Positions 52,542-61,335 of a stretch of DNA of 64,000 nt are shown here, piece by piece (the first letter of the stretch is position 1; the number at the start of each line of letters is the position of its first letter). The position numbers and the translations under genes were made by a program. The DNA comes from Alphaproteobacteria bacterium (lineage in GTDB: Bacteria > Pseudomonadota > Alphaproteobacteria > UBA828): assembly GCA_022826665.1 (NCBI GenBank), contig JAJDUK010000024.1:142068-206067 (forward strand), read 5' to 3'. The notes beneath the pieces were generated by a model, which had not been told where the DNA came from, made no database searches, and saw only the letters and a program-made list of their open reading frames with translations.

Positions 52542-53426
52542 CTAGCCCTCGGCGCTCCAGCCCTGCGGCGGGCGCGGGAACCAGACGTGCACTTGCCCGG
52601 TGCCCGCCGCGTTTTCGTAGTCGCTGAACGGCGTTCCGGTCGCGGTGCATTCGCGTCCGCCCAGAGCGGCGACCATCATCAGGTAGTGCCCGAACAGTCC
52701 TTCCGGCTTGTGGGGGCGGAACGCGTCCATGGAGTCGATGACTGCCGCGTGGTCGCCTTGCACCCACCAGGCCAGGCGTTCGAGGTCGGCGGCGCGCGCT
52801 TCGGGCGTGCGGATGTGGATCGGGTCCGAGGCTTCGTGCCGGTCGATCTCCGAGAGCGGCCAGAAGCGGTGGCTCATGCCCCCGCTCGCGAGCAGCACCG
52901 CGCGCTCGTCCGATTCGGCAATCGCCCGCCCCAGCGCCGCCCCCACCGCCAGAAAATCCTCGTCCCGCGCGGTCTGGCAGATGCTGACGGAGACCCAGCG
53001 CTCGCCCCGATTCAGGTAGTGGGCGAGGTTGACGGTGGGGTAGTGGATCGGCAGGTGCGTATCGTCGTTGGCGATGCAGGGGATGCCGGCGTGCTCGCGC
53101 ACCGCCGCTGCCATGCTGGCAGCCAGCGCCGGGCCCCCGGCGAGGTCGTAGGGCAGGCCGTGAATGCCGCGCGGGAGCTCGCCCGAGGTGTAGCGGCCCC
53201 GGCGGCGCTCGTGGGCGCTCACGATGAACTCCACGGTGGTGAACCAGTGGGTGTCGAACACCACGAAGGTATCGGGTTGAAGGTCGTCGAGGACCTCGCT
53301 GCGCAGCCGCTCGAGACCGGGCACGAGGCTCAGCTCGCGGCCCTCGTTCAGCGCAAGCCGGACCTCCTTCGGCAGCATGATCGTAGGCACATGCGACAGA
53401 AAGCCGGCGCCCGCGATATCTCCCAC
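52542..53426 (-). CDS. Extradiol ring-cleavage dioxygenase, LigB/HpaD-like (homoprotocatechuate 2,3-dioxygenase type)
   Basis: A 294-residue class III extradiol dioxygenase. The GTG at 53426 is chosen because AAAGGAGGAG lies just upstream; an earlier ATG (53486) adds a Gly/Arg tail. Metal ligands H12 (FLSHVPT), H60 (FDTHWF) and E242 (KPEGLFGH) and the acid-base H186 (GGMSHRF) are in place. The GELP, SHRF and C-terminal GTGQVHVWFP segments resemble E. coli HpaD, so a catechol with an acidic side chain is the likely substrate. It is divergent from a P450 gene across a palindromic region. Confidence 0.82.
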   Translation of the reverse strand: MGDIAGAGFLSHVPTIMLPKEVRLALNEGRELSLVPGLERLRSEVLDDLQPDTFVVFDTHWFTTVEFIVSAHERRRGRYTSGELPRGIHGLPYDLAGGPALAASMAAAVREHAGIPCIANDDTHLPIHYPTVNLAHYLNRGERWVSVSICQTARDEDFLAVGAALGRAIAESDERAVLLASGGMSHRFWPLSEIDRHEASDPIHIRTPEARAADLERLAWWVQGDHAAVIDSMDAFRPHKPEGLFGHYLMMVAALGGRECTATGTPFSDYENAAGTGQVHVWFPRPPQGWSAEG

Positions 53427-53492
53427 GTCTCCTCCTTTGCCGCCTCGCCCGCGCCCCGGAGCCGACCCGCCGGCTCGGGCTGGCACGCACAG

Positions 53493-53533
53493 CGAACGAC
53501 TTCGGTGGACAGATCGTTCGTATCCGAACTATC
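53493..53533. promoter_or_regulatory. Palindromic operator candidate between dioxygenase and P450 genes
   Basis: The region holds a near-perfect palindrome GATCGTTCG-TATC-CGAACTATC (53512-53533, one mismatched pair). A further inverted half-site CGAACGA (53493-53499) pairs with TCGTTCG at 53514-53520, with centres 21 bases apart. A related 20-bp palindrome occurs at 58549-58568. This fits binding of a dimeric regulator such as the MarR protein at 59442. Confidence 0.55.
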
Positions 53534-53569
53534 ATGCTGCCAACCGGTTCGCAACCAAACGAGACCGCC

Positions 53570-54829
53570 ATGTCCGCGCTTCTTTCTTCCGAGCCGGAGG
53601 GGATCGCCGACCTCTCCTCCCACGACTCCTTCGTCAATTGCGTGCCGCACAGGACCTTCGAGGCGCTGCGGCGCGACGACCCGGTTGCGTGGTTCGACGA
53701 GCGCGACGCCTCCGGGTTCTGGGCCATCACCCGCCACGAGGACATCGCGGAGATCAGCAAGAACTTCCGGCAGTTCACGACCCGGCAAGGAATCCGGCTC
53801 GAAGAGATGACGGACGAGGAGCGGATCGCGCGGCTCACCATGATGGAGCAGGACCCGCCCGAGCACACCCGCCTGCGCCGCCTGGTCAACCGCACCTTCT
53901 CGCGCCGCTTCATCGAGACCTACCGGGACCGGGTCCGCGCCATCGTCTCCCGCGTGCTCGATGAGGCCCTGAAGCAGGACGAGTTCGATTGTGTCGACGC
54001 GATCGCGAAGCCTCTACCCATGCTGATGCTGGCAGGCGTTCTCGGGGTGTCGGAGGAGGACGGCGCCTGGCTCGCCGACAAGGGCGACGAGATGATGGCG
54101 AACAGCGACCCGGACTTCACCGACCACGTGGTCGACCAGACCGACACTGACGCCTTCCGCCTCATGCCCTTCCGCTCGCCGGCCGGCGCGGAGGTCTTCG
54201 AGTACGCGGAGCGCCAGGCCGCGCTCCGGCGCGGGAAGCCGCGCGGCGACGTGATCAGCCTTCTGCTGGAGCCCGATCGCGACGGCGAGCCGCTCACCGA
54301 TCACGAGTTCAAGAACTTCTTCACGCTGCTGGTGGTGGCGGGCAACGACACCACGCGCTACGCGGTCGCCTCCTCTGTCGACCTGCTCGCGCGCGAGCCC
54401 CAGCTCTTCGAACAACTACAGGGCGCCGACGAGACGCTCTGGGCCACGGCGGTGGAGGAGCTGCTGCGCATCTCGTCGCCCACCATGCACTTTCGCCGCA
54501 CCGCCGTGGAGGATTGCGAGATGCACGGGCGCACCATCGCGGCGGGCGACAAGGTGATCCTGTGGTTCATCTCCGGCAACTTCGACGACCGGGTCTTCGA
54601 CGATCCCTACAACACCGATTTCGCGCGCGATCCGAACCCGCAGATGGCCTTCGGTCGGGGCGGGCCGCACCTCTGCCTCGGCCTCTGGCTGGCGCGGCTG
54701 GAGCTGCGCATCGTGCTGGAGGAGCTGACGCGGCGGGTGCGCACCATCCGACCGGCCGGCCAGGCGCTCCGGCTCCGCTCCAACTTCATCAACGGCATCA
54801 AGTACCTGCCCGTGTCGGTGACCTGCTGA
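53570..54829 (+). CDS. Cytochrome P450
   Basis: A 419-residue soluble bacterial P450. The I-helix VVAGNDTTR, the K-helix EELLR (ExxR) and the heme loop FGRGGPHLCLG with Cys369 are intact. It needs an external ferredoxin/reductase pair, which is not encoded nearby. An ATG at 53534 would place the start directly against the palindrome, so 53570 is preferred. It may hydroxylate or demethylate a substrate before ring cleavage. Confidence 0.9.
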   Translation: MSALLSSEPEGIADLSSHDSFVNCVPHRTFEALRRDDPVAWFDERDASGFWAITRHEDIAEISKNFRQFTTRQGIRLEEMTDEERIARLTMMEQDPPEHTRLRRLVNRTFSRRFIETYRDRVRAIVSRVLDEALKQDEFDCVDAIAKPLPMLMLAGVLGVSEEDGAWLADKGDEMMANSDPDFTDHVVDQTDTDAFRLMPFRSPAGAEVFEYAERQAALRRGKPRGDVISLLLEPDRDGEPLTDHEFKNFFTLLVVAGNDTTRYAVASSVDLLAREPQLFEQLQGADETLWATAVEELLRISSPTMHFRRTAVEDCEMHGRTIAAGDKVILWFISGNFDDRVFDDPYNTDFARDPNPQMAFGRGGPHLCLGLWLARLELRIVLEELTRRVRTIRPAGQALRLRSNFINGIKYLPVSVTC

Positions 54830-54859
54830 CCGGCATGGCCGAGTGATAGGGCGCTTGGC

Positions 54860-56146
54860 ATGAGCGACTACGAACGCATTCGGGTCCTGTTCTGCGACCA
54901 CCTGAACCTCGCGCGCGGCAAGTACGTCCCGCGCGCAATCGCCGAGTCCGGCACGCTCCGGCAGTGCGTCGGGGTCTACGCCGTGGACTACGAGCGTGCC
55001 TTGATCCCCGCCCCCGGATCGGGTGTCCCCGAAGGCCTGCCGGATATGGAGGCGGTGTTCGACCTCGACCAGGTCCGGCCCGGTTGGGAAGCCGGCACCG
55101 GCGTGGTGGTGGCGGACCTGGAGAAGGAGGGGCAACCGCTTGGGCTCTGCGCACGGGGCGCGCTCGCCCGCGCGATTGCCGCATGGCAGCAGGTCGGCCT
55201 CGCGCCCTTCCTCGGCATCGAGCTCGAGGCTTTCGTCTTCGAGCGCGATTCCACCGGCAACTGGGTGCCCTACGATACCCCCGGCGCCTACGTCTACGGC
55301 ACCGGCACTGCAGTCGACCCCGCCGGCCTGGTCGACGACATCTGGTCGCAGGCGGAGGCCTGCGGCTTCCCGCTGGAGGCGATCAACAGCGAATTCGACT
55401 GGCCGCAGTTCGAGTTCACGCTACGCTACCGGGACGCGCTCGGCGCCATCGACGACATCTTCCTCTTCCGCCTGATGGCGCGAGAGGTCGCGGCGAAGCG
55501 GGGCTATCTGCTCAGCTTCATGCCCAAGCCGCTCTCGGATCGCGGCGGCAGTGGAGTCCACCTCAACCTCAGCTTCGCCGGCAAGGACGGCAACAACGCC
55601 TGCGCCGACCCCGCGCAGGCGGACGGCCTCTCCGAACTCGCCCGGCAATGCATCGCGGGGCTCATGCATCATCACCGCTCCATGGCCGGGCTGATTGCAC
55701 CCACCGTCAACTCCTACCGCCGGCTTCGCCCGGCCAGCCTCGCCGGCTACTGGGCGAACTGGGGATACGACCACCGCGGCGTCGCGGTGCGGGTGCCCGG
55801 CGAGCGCGGCCCGGCGACGCGCATCGAGCATCGCGTTGCCGACGGCGCTGCCAATCCCTACGTCGCCGCCGCAGCCATGCTGCGGGCGGCCCGGCTCGGG
55901 GTGGAGAACGACTATCCGCTACCGCCGGCGGAGACCGGCGACGGGCTGGAGAGCGTCGATACCGACGTGACCGTGCCCGAGAACTTGGGCGCGGCGCTCG
56001 ACGCCCTGGAGCAGGACGACGCGCTGGTCTCCGCCATCGGCGCGCTGCTGGTCGCGAACCACATCGGGATCAAGCGCAAGGAGTGGGACGACTACCTCGG
56101 CAGCACGACGGACTGGGAGATGTCGCGCTACCTCAACTTCCTCTAG
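54860..56146 (+). CDS. Glutamine synthetase family protein (gamma-glutamyl-amine ligase type)
   Basis: A 428-residue GS-fold ligase. The N-terminal beta-grasp is short (RIRVLFCDHLNLARGKYVP). The catalytic barrel has IELEAFVFE, PKPLSDRGGSGVHLNLSF (one canonical His is Asn here), and TRIEHRVADGAANPYVAAA. It lacks the adenylylation loop of true GlnA, and the divergence suggests gamma-glutamylation of an amine, as in PuuA-, IpuC- or anilide-synthase-type enzymes. The substrate is not known. It starts 30 bases after the P450 gene and is probably cotranscribed. Confidence 0.82.
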   Translation: MSDYERIRVLFCDHLNLARGKYVPRAIAESGTLRQCVGVYAVDYERALIPAPGSGVPEGLPDMEAVFDLDQVRPGWEAGTGVVVADLEKEGQPLGLCARGALARAIAAWQQVGLAPFLGIELEAFVFERDSTGNWVPYDTPGAYVYGTGTAVDPAGLVDDIWSQAEACGFPLEAINSEFDWPQFEFTLRYRDALGAIDDIFLFRLMAREVAAKRGYLLSFMPKPLSDRGGSGVHLNLSFAGKDGNNACADPAQADGLSELARQCIAGLMHHHRSMAGLIAPTVNSYRRLRPASLAGYWANWGYDHRGVAVRVPGERGPATRIEHRVADGAANPYVAAAAMLRAARLGVENDYPLPPAETGDGLESVDTDVTVPENLGAALDALEQDDALVSAIGALLVANHIGIKRKEWDDYLGSTTDWEMSRYLNFL

Positions 56147-56186
56147 CCCCGCGCCTCGACCCGCACGGCATAGAGCGGAGGAGTCG

Positions 56187-57650
56187 ATGACTGCGCCCCG
56201 GATCGACATCGACGGCGTCTCCGTCTCACCCGATCACTACATCGCAGGGCGCCGCGTGCCCTCGGAACGCCGCTTCGAGGATCGTTCGCCGCTCGACTGG
56301 ACCCGGAAGCTCGGAGACTTCGCGGCGGGCGATGCCGAGACCGCCGCGCAGGCGGTAAGCGCGGCGGCGGACGCCTTCCCCGGCTGGTCGGCAAAGAGCC
56401 CGGCCGAGCGCGCTGTCTACATGCACCGTCTGGCCGAGCTCATCGACGCGAACGTCGCCACCCTGGCCCGGCTCGAATGCCTCGACATGGCGATGCTTCA
56501 GGAGAGCCTGGAGCTGCGGGTGATCCCCCGAGGGGCGCGGAACTTTCGCGCCTACGCGGACCTCGCCTGCGACTACGAGGCGCGGGCCTGGAACTCCAAC
56601 GGCACCGCTAACCGTGTGTTGCGCATGCCCGCCGGCCCCGCGGTGATCATCACGCCCTGGAACGCGCCCTTCATGCTCGCGACCTGGAAGTGCGCGCCGG
56701 CGCTCGCCGCCGGCAACACCGTAGTCCTCAAGCCGGCGGAATGGTCGCCGATCACGGCCTCCCTGCTCGCCGATCTCGTGGACGAGGCGGGGTTCCCGCC
56801 CGGTGTCTTCAACGTCGTCCAGGGAATCGGCGAGGAGGTCGGCGCAGCCTTGGTCGCGGACCCGCGGGTGCGCCGCATCTCCTTCACCGGCTCGCCCGAG
56901 GCGGCCCGACAGATCGGGGCTGCCGCTGCCCACAACATCGTGCCGTTCACGGCGGAGCTCGGCGGCAAGAGCCCCTTCATCGTGTTCGCCGACGCCGACC
57001 TCGATGCCGCCGCCCGCAAGGCCGCCGGCCAGTACGACGACGCAGGCCAAATCTGCCTGGCAGGCACGCGCCTCTTGGTGGAGCAATCGGTGCGCGACGC
57101 GTTCCTGGAGCGAATGCTCGCCTACACCGACGAGCACGTGGCGGGTGACAGCCGGGAGCCCGGCACCACGCTCTCTCCGCTCATCCATCCCGAGCACCTC
57201 GCGCGGGTCCACGGTTTCGTCGAGCGGGCGCGGGCGGCGGGAGACCGGGTGCTGAGAGGCGGGCACGTCACGAAGGAGGGCGGGCTCTGGTACGAGCCGA
57301 CCCTGATCGAGCCCCGCAGCAACGAGGCCGAGATCGTGCAGCACGAGGTGTTCGGCCCGGTGCTGACCCTGCAAACCTTCGCGGACAAAGACGAGGCAGT
57401 GGCGCTCGCCAACGGCACGCACTACGGGCTGGCTGGGGTCGTCTACACCGGCGACGCGGCGAGGGCCGAGCGCATCGGCCAGCGGGTGCGCGCGGGCACG
57501 GTCTGGGTCAACTGCTTTCTCGTCCGCGACCTGAGCGCGCCCTTCGGCGGCTGCGGCATCAGCGGCATCGGCAGAGAGGGCGGCGACTACGCCCTCGACT
57601 TCCACAGCGACCTGAAGACCCTGCAGATCCTGGAGGGCTCCACCGCCTGA
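56187..57650 (+). CDS. Aldehyde dehydrogenase (HpaE-like semialdehyde dehydrogenase)
   Basis: A 487-residue NAD(P)-dependent aldehyde dehydrogenase. The Asn in TPWNAPFMLATWK, the general base E257 (AELGGKSP) and the nucleophile C290 (GQICLAG) are present. The C-terminal NCFLVRDLSAPFGG and GIGREGGDYALDF segments resemble HpaE and hydroxymuconic-semialdehyde dehydrogenases, which oxidise the product of extradiol ring cleavage. It follows the GS-like gene by 40 bases. Confidence 0.87.
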   Translation: MTAPRIDIDGVSVSPDHYIAGRRVPSERRFEDRSPLDWTRKLGDFAAGDAETAAQAVSAAADAFPGWSAKSPAERAVYMHRLAELIDANVATLARLECLDMAMLQESLELRVIPRGARNFRAYADLACDYEARAWNSNGTANRVLRMPAGPAVIITPWNAPFMLATWKCAPALAAGNTVVLKPAEWSPITASLLADLVDEAGFPPGVFNVVQGIGEEVGAALVADPRVRRISFTGSPEAARQIGAAAAHNIVPFTAELGGKSPFIVFADADLDAAARKAAGQYDDAGQICLAGTRLLVEQSVRDAFLERMLAYTDEHVAGDSREPGTTLSPLIHPEHLARVHGFVERARAAGDRVLRGGHVTKEGGLWYEPTLIEPRSNEAEIVQHEVFGPVLTLQTFADKDEAVALANGTHYGLAGVVYTGDAARAERIGQRVRAGTVWVNCFLVRDLSAPFGGCGISGIGREGGDYALDFHSDLKTLQILEGSTA

Positions 57651-57680
57651 CGCCGCGCGCCGGCGCCGGGCTGGAGGAAG

Positions 57681-58529
57681 TCAGGATTTGCGCGGTGCGC
57701 GAATGCCGCGGAACTCCCAGTCGCCGCCGAGCGCGGTGGACATCACTTCCTCCGTACTCGTCGGCTGGGCGCCGACATCGTCGCGGATGGGCGCAGGTCC
57801 CTGGACGATTTCGTTCTCCAGCGCCCCCAGCCCGTCCACCTCCACCCGCACCACGTCGCCGGGCTGAACCGGCCGGCTGTTGGCGGGCGTGCCGGAGAGC
57901 AGCAGGTCGCCGGGCTCCAAGGTGATGTTGCGGGCGATGTCGGCCACGAGATAGTGCATGTCCCACGCCATCTCGTCCGTGTTTCCGTCCTGGGCGAGGG
58001 CGCCGTTGACGTAGGTGCGGACCGACTTGCCGCGAAAGTCCCAGCCGCCCACCAGGGCGGGGCCGACCGGGCACAGCGTGTCCGAGCCCTTCACCCGCAG
58101 CATTGAGCCCGCGTCGGTATCGCGGAAGTCGTGCAGGCCGTAGTCGTTGGCGATGGTGTAGCCGGCGATGTAGTCGCCAGCCTCCTCGCGCGCGATGTTC
58201 CGGCAGTGCCGGCCGATGACGATGGCGATCTCGCCCTCGTAGTTCAGCCACTGGCAGCGCTCGGGCCGCACCACCTGGGCACGGTGCCCGCAGAGCGCGC
58301 TCACCGGCTTGTGGAAGTAGGTCGGCGTCGCCGGCAGCGTCACCATGAACTCGTCCACCCGGCTCTTGTAGTTGAGGTGCACGCAGATGATCTTGCGCGG
58401 CTCCGTCGGCGGCAGGTGGATCGCATCTGCCAGCGCGACCGAGCGCCCGTCCTTCGCGTGCAGGCGCTCGCCTTCTCTGGTCACGACGACGGGATAACCG
58501 TCGAGCAGGATGCGCCGGAACTCCGTCAT
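57681..58529 (-). CDS. Fumarylacetoacetate hydrolase family protein (HpaG-like)
   Basis: A 282-residue FAH-fold enzyme. Metal ligands lie in WLNYEGEIAIVIG (two Glu) and ANDYGLHDFRD (Asp). The YIAGYTIANDYGLHDF and LLSGTPANSRPVQPGD segments resemble the decarboxylase/isomerase HpaG, although here there is a single domain rather than the duplicated E. coli form. The ATG at 58529 is preferred over an earlier one at 58643. It is convergent with the aldehyde dehydrogenase and divergent from the acetoacetate-decarboxylase-like gene. Confidence 0.85.
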   Translation of the reverse strand: MTEFRRILLDGYPVVVTREGERLHAKDGRSVALADAIHLPPTEPRKIICVHLNYKSRVDEFMVTLPATPTYFHKPVSALCGHRAQVVRPERCQWLNYEGEIAIVIGRHCRNIAREEAGDYIAGYTIANDYGLHDFRDTDAGSMLRVKGSDTLCPVGPALVGGWDFRGKSVRTYVNGALAQDGNTDEMAWDMHYLVADIARNITLEPGDLLLSGTPANSRPVQPGDVVRVEVDGLGALENEIVQGPAPIRDDVGAQPTSTEEVMSTALGGDWEFRGIRAPRKS

Positions 58530-58548
58530 GGCTGGCCCTCGGCTTGAA

Positions 58549-58568
58549 ATCGTTCGGTCCCTGACGAT
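58549..58568. promoter_or_regulatory. Palindromic operator candidate between FAH and decarboxylase-like genes
   Basis: ATCGTTCGG and CCTGACGAT (58549-58557, 58560-58568) form an imperfect 20-bp palindrome with 7 of 9 arm pairs. Aligned to 53513-53532 it matches at 14 of 20 positions, including the whole half-site ATCGTTCG. It lies about 20 bases before the FAH start and 55 bases before the decarboxylase-like start. Confidence 0.5.
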
Positions 58569-58623
58569 AGGATCGCGGCTCAGGAAAGACAAGGAATCGT
58601 CGCGATTCCGGGAGTGATTCGTC

Positions 58624-59445
58624 TTGTCCCTCAAAGGCTTCATGTTTCCGCGCTCCGGCAGCGGCCGGGCCTCCCTGCTGCCGCCCGTGCCGTGGCATTA
58701 CTCCGGCCAGATGCTCACCCTCGAATACCGGACCGATCCGGATGCGGTGGCCGAGCTGATCCCGCCCGGTCTCGCGCCGGCGGACGAGGACCCCGGCGCC
58801 GTGGCGCTCATCTGGGCGGAGTGGCAGAGCTGCTCCAACACCTTCGAGGAGCTGCTCGACCCTATCCGGGCGCAGTACCGGGAGATGTTCGTCGTCATCC
58901 GCTGCAAGTACCGGGACCGGCACTACTCGCGCTGCGCCTACATCTGGGTCGATACCGACTACGCCATGGTGCGCGGCCATCACCAGGGCTACCCCAAGAA
59001 ACTGGGCTCGATCTATCTCACCCGCCCGGTCACGGTGGGCCGGGCCGGGCCGCGCCTGGAGCCCGGCGGGCGCTTCGGCGCGAGCCTCGCCGCCAACGAC
59101 CGCCGCCTGCTGCACGCGACCTTCGAGATTGAGGCCGAGAGCGACCATGCCGGCTTCGTCAACGCGCTGCCGATGGTGCACAACCGCTGGATGCCCGCGA
59201 TCGAGGGCGACGGCAGCGACAGCCTGGACGAGCTGGTGACCATGTCCGCGTACGAGGGCGAGGTCGGCCGCTGCTTCCGCGGCAGCTTCGAGCTCTGGAT
59301 CGGCGACTCCCCGGTGGAGGAGCTCACCCGGCTGCAGCCCCGCGAGCCGATCGCGGGCTACTGGCGCGAGGTCGCCATGTCCTGGCGCAGCGGCACGACG
59401 CTGGAGCGGCGCAACCTCCCCGAGATCGGGGGCGCCGACGCATGA
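58624..59445 (+). CDS. Acetoacetate decarboxylase family protein
   Basis: A 273-residue protein of the ADC fold. The TTG at 58624, preceded by GGGAG, gives the SLKGFMFPRSGSGRASLLPP start; ATG 58642 is an alternative. A WHYSG segment and GYPKKLGSIYL, with the candidate Schiff-base Lys, follow. ADC-fold proteins include decarboxylases, dehydratase-aldolases and cyclases. In this cluster it may process the ring-cleavage product. It overlaps the MarR gene by ATGA. Confidence 0.82.
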   Translation: MSLKGFMFPRSGSGRASLLPPVPWHYSGQMLTLEYRTDPDAVAELIPPGLAPADEDPGAVALIWAEWQSCSNTFEELLDPIRAQYREMFVVIRCKYRDRHYSRCAYIWVDTDYAMVRGHHQGYPKKLGSIYLTRPVTVGRAGPRLEPGGRFGASLAANDRRLLHATFEIEAESDHAGFVNALPMVHNRWMPAIEGDGSDSLDELVTMSAYEGEVGRCFRGSFELWIGDSPVEELTRLQPREPIAGYWREVAMSWRSGTTLERRNLPEIGGADA

Positions 59446-59936
59446 GCAGGGAGGTTGCGCTCACCCGCGAGGAGCGCGAGGCGCGCGCGCGGGTCGAGGG
59501 GCTGGGGATCGACATCGACGCCTTCGCCGCCGTCTCCAATGTCTTTCGCGTGGCCAATGCCGTGCGCAACTACATGGAGCGCAACCTGCTCGCCGAATAC
59601 CGCCTCTCCTTCTCGGGCTTCACGGTGCTCTGGGTGCTGTGGGTGTGGGGGCCGAAGGAATCCAACGTCCTTGCCGAGGAATCGGGCATCTCCAAGAGCA
59701 CGCTTACCGGCGTGGTGAAGACCCTGGAAGGGTTGGGCTTCGCCGCCCGCCGCCCCCATGCAGCCGACGGCCGCCGGGTGCTGGTGGAGGCGACCGAGAA
59801 GGGGATGGCCACGGTGCGCGAGATCTTCCCCCGCTTCAACGCGCTCGAAGGCGAGATCACCCGCGACCTCTCCACCGCGGAGAAGGAGGAGCTCGCGCGA
59901 GCGCTTCGGGTCATGCTCCACACCGTCGAGGCCTGA
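59442..59936 (+). CDS. MarR family transcriptional regulator
   Basis: A 164-residue winged-helix repressor. The recognition region is ESNVLAEESGISKSTLTGVVKTLEGLGFAARR, with a RPHAADGRRVLVEATEKG wing. HpaR-type repressors of homoprotocatechuate genes are MarR proteins. It is translationally coupled to the decarboxylase-like gene. The palindromes at 53512 and 58549 are its best candidate binding sites. Confidence 0.87.
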   Translation: MSREVALTREEREARARVEGLGIDIDAFAAVSNVFRVANAVRNYMERNLLAEYRLSFSGFTVLWVLWVWGPKESNVLAEESGISKSTLTGVVKTLEGLGFAARRPHAADGRRVLVEATEKGMATVREIFPRFNALEGEITRDLSTAEKEELARALRVMLHTVEA

Positions 59937-59963
59937 CCGCGCCCGCACGACGAGAGGAATCCC

Positions 59964-60359
59964 ATGACAGCACCGATCTTCCACATGGCGGCCGGCGCAC
60001 CCACGCCTGTCGCGCCCTTCAGCCACGCGGTCGAAGCGGATGGCTGGGTGTTCGTCACCGGCCAGATGCCCAACGATCCCGATGACGAGGCCGCGCCGCT
60101 CCCCGACGGCATCGAGGGCCAGACCCACAACGTCATGGCCAATCTGAAGATCGTGCTCGCCTCCCTCGGCCTCGGGCTCGAGCATGTCCTCGTCGCGCGG
60201 GTCTATCTCACGCACTTCAAGGAGGACTACGCGGCCATGAACGCGGTCTACGAGACCTATTTCGATCCCGAACGGCGCCCGGCGCGCACGTGCGTGGGCG
60301 TCACCGGGCTCGCCCTCGATGCCCGTGTCGAGATCGACCTGCTGGCACGGCGGCCGTGA
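59964..60359 (+). CDS. RidA (YjgF/UK114) family protein
   Basis: A 131-residue RidA-fold protein. It has the APFSHAVEADGWVFVTGQMP start, a NVMANLKIVLASLGLGLEHV helix and RPARTCVGVTGLA, with the conserved Arg that holds the carboxylate of imine substrates. RidA proteins hydrolyse reactive enamines and imines, and some are aminomuconate deaminases. Its place in a ring-cleavage cluster with a GS-like ligase suggests a nitrogen-containing intermediate; this is inference. Confidence 0.85.
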   Translation: MTAPIFHMAAGAPTPVAPFSHAVEADGWVFVTGQMPNDPDDEAAPLPDGIEGQTHNVMANLKIVLASLGLGLEHVLVARVYLTHFKEDYAAMNAVYETYFDPERRPARTCVGVTGLALDARVEIDLLARRP

Positions 60360-60378
60360 GGCGGACCGGCAGTCGCGA

Positions 60379-61251
60379 TCAGGACGCGGAGTCGCCGGCC
60401 TCCTCCTGCACCGCGAAGAACGATGCGCGTATCGGCTGCTCGGGCAGCTCGACGGTCGCCTCGGCGAGGCGGGCACGGCGCGTAGGCCGGCCGCGCACCA
60501 TCATGCCCTCGTTGCGGTTCGGCATGGGGTTGCGGGCGATGGGGAACGCGTCCGCAGCGCTGTAGACGCAGATGTAGAGGCCGCGCGGCGCGGACGAGCG
60601 GTTGGGCTCGGAGCCGTGCGCGAGCCGGGTGTGCATCAGGCAGACGCTGCCGGCGGCGCCGAGAACCGGCACCTCGTGCTCGCGCAGCGAGCGCTCCACG
60701 GCGGGCGCGACGAAGCCGGTGAAGCGCTCACCGTCGAAGAGCGAGTGCACCGGGCCGCGGTGGCTGCCGGGCACCGCCATGAGGCAGCCGTTCTCGGGGG
60801 TCATGTCGTCGAGCATGAGCAGGGCGGTCACGACATCGTCGTTCGTGTGCGGCGTGTAGGCGAAGTCCTGGTGGTAGCGCACCTCGGTGTTCGAGCCGGG
60901 CAGCTTGAGGTTGATCTTGCAGTGATGGTGCTTGACGTCGGGGCCGATGAGGGCAGCGACCATGTCGGTCATCGCCGACTCGCGCATCGCCTCCATGTAG
61001 GCGTCGTCGATCTCGCTGGGATTGTTGACCCGCCGCAGCGCGGGCAGCTTCGCGTTGTGCTCGGGCGCCAGGTCGAAGCGCGGCCGCCCGTCGGTGGTCG
61101 GCTCGCCGAACGGCGCGTCGTGGTTCCGGCTATCATCGACCCACCCCGCCAGCACGTCGCGCAGGCGCGTGAGCTGGCGGCGGTCGACCGCGTTCTCGGC
61201 AACGATGAAGCCGTCGCGCCAGAACGCATCGACTTCGTGCTTCGCGATCAT
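60379..61251 (-). CDS. Phytanoyl-CoA dioxygenase family protein
   Basis: A 290-residue Fe(II)/2-oxoglutarate oxygenase. The iron site is YHQDFAY (His and Asp) with a distal His in TRLAHGSEPNRS, followed by the Arg that holds 2-oxoglutarate. It hydroxylates an unknown substrate. It is convergent with the RidA gene and lies about 85 bases downstream of the molybdopterin oxidoreductase gene on the same strand. Confidence 0.87.
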   Translation of the reverse strand: MIAKHEVDAFWRDGFIVAENAVDRRQLTRLRDVLAGWVDDSRNHDAPFGEPTTDGRPRFDLAPEHNAKLPALRRVNNPSEIDDAYMEAMRESAMTDMVAALIGPDVKHHHCKINLKLPGSNTEVRYHQDFAYTPHTNDDVVTALLMLDDMTPENGCLMAVPGSHRGPVHSLFDGERFTGFVAPAVERSLREHEVPVLGAAGSVCLMHTRLAHGSEPNRSSAPRGLYICVYSAADAFPIARNPMPNRNEGMMVRGRPTRRARLAEATVELPEQPIRASFFAVQEEAGDSAS

Positions 61252-61335
61252 GATCCGACCCTTCCCGCGCGCATGCGTCCCTGCCGTGCTCGGCCCCGCC
61301 CGGTGGAGGCGAACGATCTGGCGCAGGCCGAGGAT

